From contig NZ_SSNI01000005.1 in the NCBI RefSeq assembly GCF_010015475.1, positions 62,001 through 126,000 of the forward strand: a stretch of DNA of 64,000 nucleotides. Direction: 5' to 3'. The first letter of the stretch is position 1. Every line of letters starts with the position of its first letter. Both the position numbers and the translations under genes were made by a program. The notes beneath the pieces are model-generated. The model made no database searches and was not told where the DNA came from. It was given only the letters and a program-made list of their open reading frames with translations. Below, piece by piece: positions 60,117 to 64,000 of this stretch. The DNA comes from Pontibacter pamirensis. Lineage in GTDB: Bacteria; Bacteroidota; Bacteroidia; Cytophagales; Hymenobacteraceae.

Positions 60117-61769
60117 ATGAAATCGAGAGAACAAGAGTATAAAGAAATATTTATTGCCGAGGCGCTGGAGTATTTCGATGCTCTGAACAGGCATATCAGT
60201 ACCCTTGAAAAACAGCCGGACGACGAACAAACGCTGGCTGAAATATTCCGTCTGCTGCATAATATGAAAGCCAATTCCAAGGCGATCGGCTATCTTCAGA
60301 TCTCTGATGTGTCGCATAAACTGGAGACAGCTTTCAGCCTGATCCGAAACAAAGAACTGGCATTTAGTGATGAAGTGGTCACGGTGCTTTTCGATGGGAT
60401 CGACCTGTTGGGCGAACTCATCACAAACATCGACAGTAATCAGGAGGCAGAACCGGACCCTGTGCTGCTGCGCAACCTCGACATTATTGTCGAAAATCTG
60501 TCTGACAGTGCCATTGAACTGGCAAAAGTACAGAAGTACAACACGTCCAAGAATCTGTCGCTGTCGGACCTGGTGTACATCCAGATAAAGAAACTGGACC
60601 ACCTGATGAACTTGGTGGGAGAGCTGATGATTGACCGTGACCGTATCCTCTCCATCAGCAAGGACATGGGCAATGAGGAGCTGAAAACAGTCAGTTCGCA
60701 CCTGTACCGCATCACGGAAGACCTGCAGTACAGCGTGATGGATGCGCGGCTGGTAAACATCGGCTCGCTTTTTAACAAGTTTCCGCGCATTGTGCGCGAC
60801 ATTGCAGCAGCAGAGAAAAAAGAGGTGGATCTGGAATTGATTGGCCAGGATATACAGATTGATCGTAATATCCTGCAGATAATGACGGACTCGTTGCTGC
60901 ACCTGGTCCGGAATGCGGTAACGCACGGGCTGGAGACACCGGCGGAACGCGAGAAGAAAGAGAAACCACGTATGGGGCACCTGACCCTGAGCGCAAAGAG
61001 CGATCGGGAAAACGTGCTGATTGAACTCGCTGACGACGGCAAAGGCATGGACTTTAAGCTGATTAAGCGCACTGCTGTGGAGCGGCACCTTATTACGGCC
61101 GATGCAGCCGAAGGACTAACGGAAGCAGAAGTACTGTCGTTCCTCTTTGAGCCGGGTTTTTCTACAGCCAAAGAAGTAACGGAGTTTTCAGGCCGCGGTG
61201 TGGGGCTGGATGTGGTAAAAAATGCGATAGACTCCATTGGTGGGCGGCTGATGGTAAAATCAGAAAAAGGAAAAGGCACTACCTTCTCCATGCAACTGCC
61301 AACATCCATTGCGGTGAAGGGAGCGCTGCTGTTCGAGGTAGATGAGATATTCTATGCCATTCCGCTCATACACACAGAGCAGGTAATTGCCCTGGACAAA
61401 GATGAGTTGCATGAGGTAGGCGATGTAATGATTGCTGACCTGAAAGGAGAGGCTATCACGGTGGTATACCTGCACGAGTTGCTGAATACTGATGAACACC
61501 AGATGCGTCTGGGTGATAAAAGCAGGTTGAAAGGGCAGGTGCAGAACATTGTGGTTGTTTCTTACAATAATAGGAAAATTGGTTTAATTGTAGATAAATT
61601 ATACAGGCAGCAGGATATTGTGGTAAAGCCCATGAGCAAGCCACTCGACCGGATTGACTTGTATGGTGGAGTTACCCTGCTGGGAACAGGTAAAGTGTGC
61701 CTGGTGCTGGATGTGCCCGCCACCACACGCTATTTTATGAACAGGCGGCAGGCACAGGAGCATGTTTGA
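60117..61769 (+). CDS. cheA: CheA histidine kinase
   Basis: 550 residues, fewer than the usual ~650. The Hpt domain (about 1-110) carries the phospho-acceptor His48 in RLLHNMKANSKAIGY. A dimerisation helix pair (about 150-200, VYIQIKKLDHLMNLVGELMIDRDRI) and the ATPase domain follow, with HLVRNAVTHGLETPAEREKK (N box) and LADDGKGMD (G1). ATP-lid Gly-rich sequence FSGRGVGLDVVK and the G2-type KGKGTTFSMQLP are also present, and the C-terminal part is CheW-like. There is only a short, apparently P2-less linker between Hpt and the dimer domain, which makes CheY docking differ from E. coli. Core of the cytoplasmic array. Confidence 0.94.
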   Translation: MKSREQEYKEIFIAEALEYFDALNRHISTLEKQPDDEQTLAEIFRLLHNMKANSKAIGYLQISDVSHKLETAFSLIRNKELAFSDEVVTVLFDGIDLLGELITNIDSNQEAEPDPVLLRNLDIIVENLSDSAIELAKVQKYNTSKNLSLSDLVYIQIKKLDHLMNLVGELMIDRDRILSISKDMGNEELKTVSSHLYRITEDLQYSVMDARLVNIGSLFNKFPRIVRDIAAAEKKEVDLELIGQDIQIDRNILQIMTDSLLHLVRNAVTHGLETPAEREKKEKPRMGHLTLSAKSDRENVLIELADDGKGMDFKLIKRTAVERHLITADAAEGLTEAEVLSFLFEPGFSTAKEVTEFSGRGVGLDVVKNAIDSIGGRLMVKSEKGKGTTFSMQLPTSIAVKGALLFEVDEIFYAIPLIHTEQVIALDKDELHEVGDVMIADLKGEAITVVYLHELLNTDEHQMRLGDKSRLKGQVQNIVVVSYNNRKIGLIVDKLYRQQDIVVKPMSKPLDRIDLYGGVTLLGTGKVCLVLDVPATTRYFMNRRQAQEHV

Positions 61770-61847
61770 AATTATTTTCCGGGCTGCGAAGATTAAACTC
61801 TGAGCATGCTCAAAAGGCAGGGAAGCTAAAAATACTAAGGCGATAAC

Positions 61848-62495
61848 ATGATGACGGAACCTCATATAACAGAGTTAGAGAGAGACATAATCAAGGAGAT
61901 CCTGAATATCGGGCTGGCCCGTGCCGCAGATTCTTTTGCAGCCATCGCTAAAGACAGGGTGCTGCTGAAGGTTCCTGATATCACGCTGATAGAGGTAAAG
62001 GAACTCCTGAACCTGGTGGCAAAGTATGAGGACACCCACATTATCATTCAGTCGGATGTAAAGGGGGAGTTCAACGGAGCCACCCTGATGCTCTTTTCAG
62101 ATGACCACATTGTCCGGCTTTCCGAGATTTGCCTCAGTATGCTGGAGGTGCAGAAAGGGGAACTGACAGTGATGCAGGAGTCGCTGCTACTGGAGATAAG
62201 CAACATCATCACGGGCGCCCTTGTCACGCAGCTGGCCAACATCCTCAAAGCCAATATCTACGGGTCGCCGCCTAAAGCCCCTAAAAGCCACATCGCCGAC
62301 TCACTCAAAGGCATACTGGTGCAGCACCCGCTGTTTCAGCCACTTGTTTTCACGGTGATTACACAATTTACCCATAACTCTAAAAGCGTGGAGTTGCCGC
62401 TGCTTTTGTTCTTTGATACCAACACACTGCTTAAAATGCTGGATACTATTCGCGCCTTCGAGCTTGGTAAAAACAATTTAACGGAAACCGATTAA
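61848..62495 (+). CDS. cheC: CheC-like CheY phosphatase
   Basis: 215 residues. Two CheC/CheX-type active-site repeats are visible: ELERDIIKEILNIGLARAADSF near the start and MQESLLLEISNIITGALVTQL in the second half, each with the E-xx-N (EILNIG, EISNII) catalytic pair. CheC dephosphorylates CheY-P. The start is one of two adjacent Met codons. It follows cheA by 78 bp and closes the cluster. No cheR, cheB or cheD was found, so receptor methylation seems absent at this locus. Confidence 0.8.
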   Translation: MMTEPHITELERDIIKEILNIGLARAADSFAAIAKDRVLLKVPDITLIEVKELLNLVAKYEDTHIIIQSDVKGEFNGATLMLFSDDHIVRLSEICLSMLEVQKGELTVMQESLLLEISNIITGALVTQLANILKANIYGSPPKAPKSHIADSLKGILVQHPLFQPLVFTVITQFTHNSKSVELPLLLFFDTNTLLKMLDTIRAFELGKNNLTETD

Positions 62496-62546
62496 GGGGA
62501 TTAGCAGTAAGTGTAGCTAAAAATTAAGCTATACCTTACCCTTTGC

Positions 62547-63362
62547 ATGCCAGAAAAAAAGCAGAATCTGAGCCGCTATGAGATTATCGGTTACATACTT
62601 ATTACAGCTGGTGCCATCGTACTGATATGGGGAACCATCAAATTCAACCTTGTACATGAACTGTATGCCGAAACCGGCGAAAGGGAAGGGGGCACGTTTG
62701 GGGAGTATGGCGAGTTTATAGGTGGTATTGTCGGTTCACTATGGGCGCTGGCCGGGGTATTCCTTTTCTTTGCCACCCTCACCTATCAAAAGCGGGAGTT
62801 TGAACTGCAGCGCTTCGAGTTGCACAAGACTCAGAAGATATTCCAGCAGCAGAACTTCTCTACGCTCTACATTAGCTTCATTAACAAGCACAACGATATC
62901 ATCGACTCCCTTACCGCTTATGACATCAACAAGAGCGAGCGGAGAGGCACCAACTTTTTCGTCTTCTTTCAGGAGAAGGTGCAGTCCTCATTCATACAGA
63001 AAGTACGGGACCTGCAGCCTCAGGATAGAACGGAGGAAGCGCTGTTAAGCATTTTCCGCGATTATTTCACCTACCACTTCTCCTTTTACCAGAACAGCCT
63101 GGACCCTTACCTCAAAAACCTAAGTGTGCTGTTTAAGCTCATTCAACGCTACCGTTCTGAAACGCATGACAAGGGTGAATACTATAGTTTTATCACCAAA
63201 GCGAGCTTTACGCAGTCGGAGCTGTTCCTGATTTACCACGTGGCGCAGTTTAACCTGCTGAAGGAGTTTAATGCCTTTGATGATGCCTTTGATGTTTTTG
63301 AGGACTTGGTGGAGGAGTATAAAGTTGACACCATCATTAAGAAAGAGCAGCACACGGCATAG
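62547..63362 (+). CDS. AbiC-like membrane protein (putative phage abortive infection family)
   Basis: 271 residues. Two N-terminal membrane helices (about 12-32 and 52-77) with the tell-tale YGEFIGGIVGSLWALAGVFLFFATLTYQKREFELQRFELHKTQ junction leading into a coiled coil, then a soluble helical domain (about 95-260). The arrangement and the QxxxFFxLL-like stretch QNFSTLYISFINKHNDIIDSL match the putative AbiC family (PF16872-like). That family's defence role rests on a lactococcal homologue. It follows the chemosensory cluster by 52 bp on the same strand but with no functional reason to belong to it. Confidence 0.65.
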   Translation: MPEKKQNLSRYEIIGYILITAGAIVLIWGTIKFNLVHELYAETGEREGGTFGEYGEFIGGIVGSLWALAGVFLFFATLTYQKREFELQRFELHKTQKIFQQQNFSTLYISFINKHNDIIDSLTAYDINKSERRGTNFFVFFQEKVQSSFIQKVRDLQPQDRTEEALLSIFRDYFTYHFSFYQNSLDPYLKNLSVLFKLIQRYRSETHDKGEYYSFITKASFTQSELFLIYHVAQFNLLKEFNAFDDAFDVFEDLVEEYKVDTIIKKEQHTA

Positions 63363-63733
63363 TCGGGTCTGTAGTAGCACAGCAAGAGTGAGGTGCTAAA
63401 GCTATTACCTGACTTGTTTGGTACGTTTTCAGTCCCAGCGGGACGTTCTGTTGCTAGAAATCAATCCGGGTAATACTCAAGCTCCAGTAGAGCGATCTGT
63501 TTGGGATATTTTTATAGGTCGCTCTTTTGGAGCTAAAAGCATCCGGTACTATCAGCCTATCAGCAGGTCGCCCCGCCGGGGCTGTTGGAGGATAGCGGCT
63601 AATAAACAAGGTAAATAATTAACACATTGGCCCCCAATGCAGTATATGTTTGTACTGATGTTTCACTTTTGATACTAGCGGCAGATTTCGTTTTTTTGCC
63701 TTGATTTCAATATTCAACCTTTCATACCCATTG
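63363..63733. other. Non-coding gap with a REP-like pair
   Basis: Apart from the two small palindromes described separately (63432-63444 and 63570-63582) no coding frame is convincing. The 66-codon TTG-started frame at 63418 has none of the neighbours' composition. Confidence 0.5.
63432..63582. repeat. REP-like element with two 5-bp palindromes
   Basis: GTCCC-AGC-GGGAC (63432-63444) and GCCCC-GCC-GGGGC (63570-63582) share the same 5-3-5 hairpin layout and bracket 125 bp. Sequences with this motif recur between genes in many Cytophagales genomes, where they are probable REP elements. Only one pair is visible in this window, so family membership rests on resemblance. Confidence 0.45.
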
Positions 63734-64000
63734 ATGAACGCTTTAGGCAGACATATTTTAGTTGAGTTTTACGATTGCTCTCCTGAGCTGATGAACGATG
63801 TTATTCATATTGAGAACAGCATGGTAGCCGCTGCCGAAACAGCCGGAGCCACCGTCATCAACAGTACATTTCACCATTTCTCGCCCTATGGCGTTTCCGG
63901 GGTGGTGGTGATACAGGAAAGCCATCTGGCCATTCATACCTGGCCAGAGTATGGGTATGCCGCCGTAGACCTGTTCACCTGTGGCGACTCCGTTGACCCC
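63734..64000 (+). CDS. speD: S-adenosylmethionine decarboxylase proenzyme, N-terminal part (cut by window end)
   Basis: An open frame from the ATG at 63734 to the window end, 89 codons: [22 protein letters not shown] onward. The self-cleavage motif [11 protein letters not shown] has Ser63, the residue that becomes the pyruvoyl group, with His68 and Cys83 (FTCGD) at the positions found in prokaryotic class 1B enzymes. It decarboxylates S-adenosylmethionine to supply aminopropyl groups for spermidine. The rest of the chain, ~30-50 residues, is outside the window. Confidence 0.93.
   Translation, partial: MNALGRHILVEFYDCSPELMNDVIHIENSMVAAAETAGATVINSTFHHFSPYGVSGVVVIQESHLAIHTWPEYGYAAVDLFTCGDSVDP

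Noticed and set aside
60090..61088. A 332-codon antisense frame across cheA
   Set aside because: Mirror of CheA's Hpt and kinase domains; Gln/His/Val-rich with no motif.
63418..63618. A 66-codon TTG-started frame between the AbiC-like gene and speD
   Set aside because: It spans the two small palindromes of a REP-like element; such elements often leave open frames by chance.
1..64000. CRISPR arrays, tRNA and rRNA genes, prophage modules
   Set aside because: No repeat-spacer pattern, cloverleaf-like sequence, rRNA stretch or phage structural gene was seen on reading the window.

Overview
The window looks like chromosome from a member of the Bacteroidota, most likely order Cytophagales and close to Pontibacter/Hymenobacter. 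The basis is family content and signals, not a search. There are two SusC-unrelated TonB receptors of the CarboxypepD_reg/outer-membrane-beta-barrel type, a fused alpha-beta 2-oxoacid dehydrogenase E1, a short Bacteroidota-type AMP nucleosidase, menaquinone synthesis (menC), DUF1573 and many small lipoproteins. Promoters match the TTTG-N19-TAnnTTTG pattern, and most transcription units end in long perfect hairpins. No rRNA, tRNA or CRISPR array was seen. Base composition is mostly balanced, with one strikingly AT-rich patch at about 21.3-23.1 kb.

Layout. 0-13.5 kb: the tail of a P-type ATPase, a D-aminoacylase-like lipoprotein, truA, two TonB-dependent receptors, a CBM48-like protein, msrB and an AgcS-type Na+/amino-acid symporter. 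13.7-16.6 kb: an SLC45-like MFS carrier, the dead tail of a tricorn-like protease, a STAS protein and a small unknown. 16.8-24.7 kb: an oligopeptide ABC importer operon (binding lipoprotein and two permeases, no ATPase), an unlisted 51-residue peptide ORF just upstream of it on the same strand, and, divergent, two tandem paralogous ~495-residue proteins of no family I recognise. 24.8-31.6 kb: a UMF1/Atg22-like MFS protein, an IS66-type element with a broken first gene, a YtcJ-like amidohydrolase, AMP nucleosidase and an HsdR-N-type nuclease-fold protein. 31.6-46 kb: LTA-synthase-like enzyme, ald, DUF1573, fused E1, a LuxE-domain protein, an MtfA-like protease with a SEC-C tail, an aminotransferase, egtD-egtB (ergothioneine) and menC. 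46-53.6 kb: a decayed di-haem peroxidase, an orphan encapsulated-ferritin-like protein, a sirtuin, umuDC, topA and a SixA-like phosphatase.

53.7-62.5 kb is a co-directional chemosensory cluster: an orphan ParA, a giant soluble chemoreceptor with about twenty HAMP modules, cheW, cheY, cheA and a CheC-like phosphatase, without cheR or cheB. An AbiC-like membrane protein follows, then a short REP-like repeat and the start of speD (polyamine synthesis), cut by the window end.

Two loci deserve most attention. The first is the peptide ORF + Opp importer + tandem helical-repeat proteins at 16.8-24.7 kb, which has the outline of a secreted-peptide signalling system although that role is only inferred. 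The second is the ParA-polyHAMP cytoplasmic chemosensory array.
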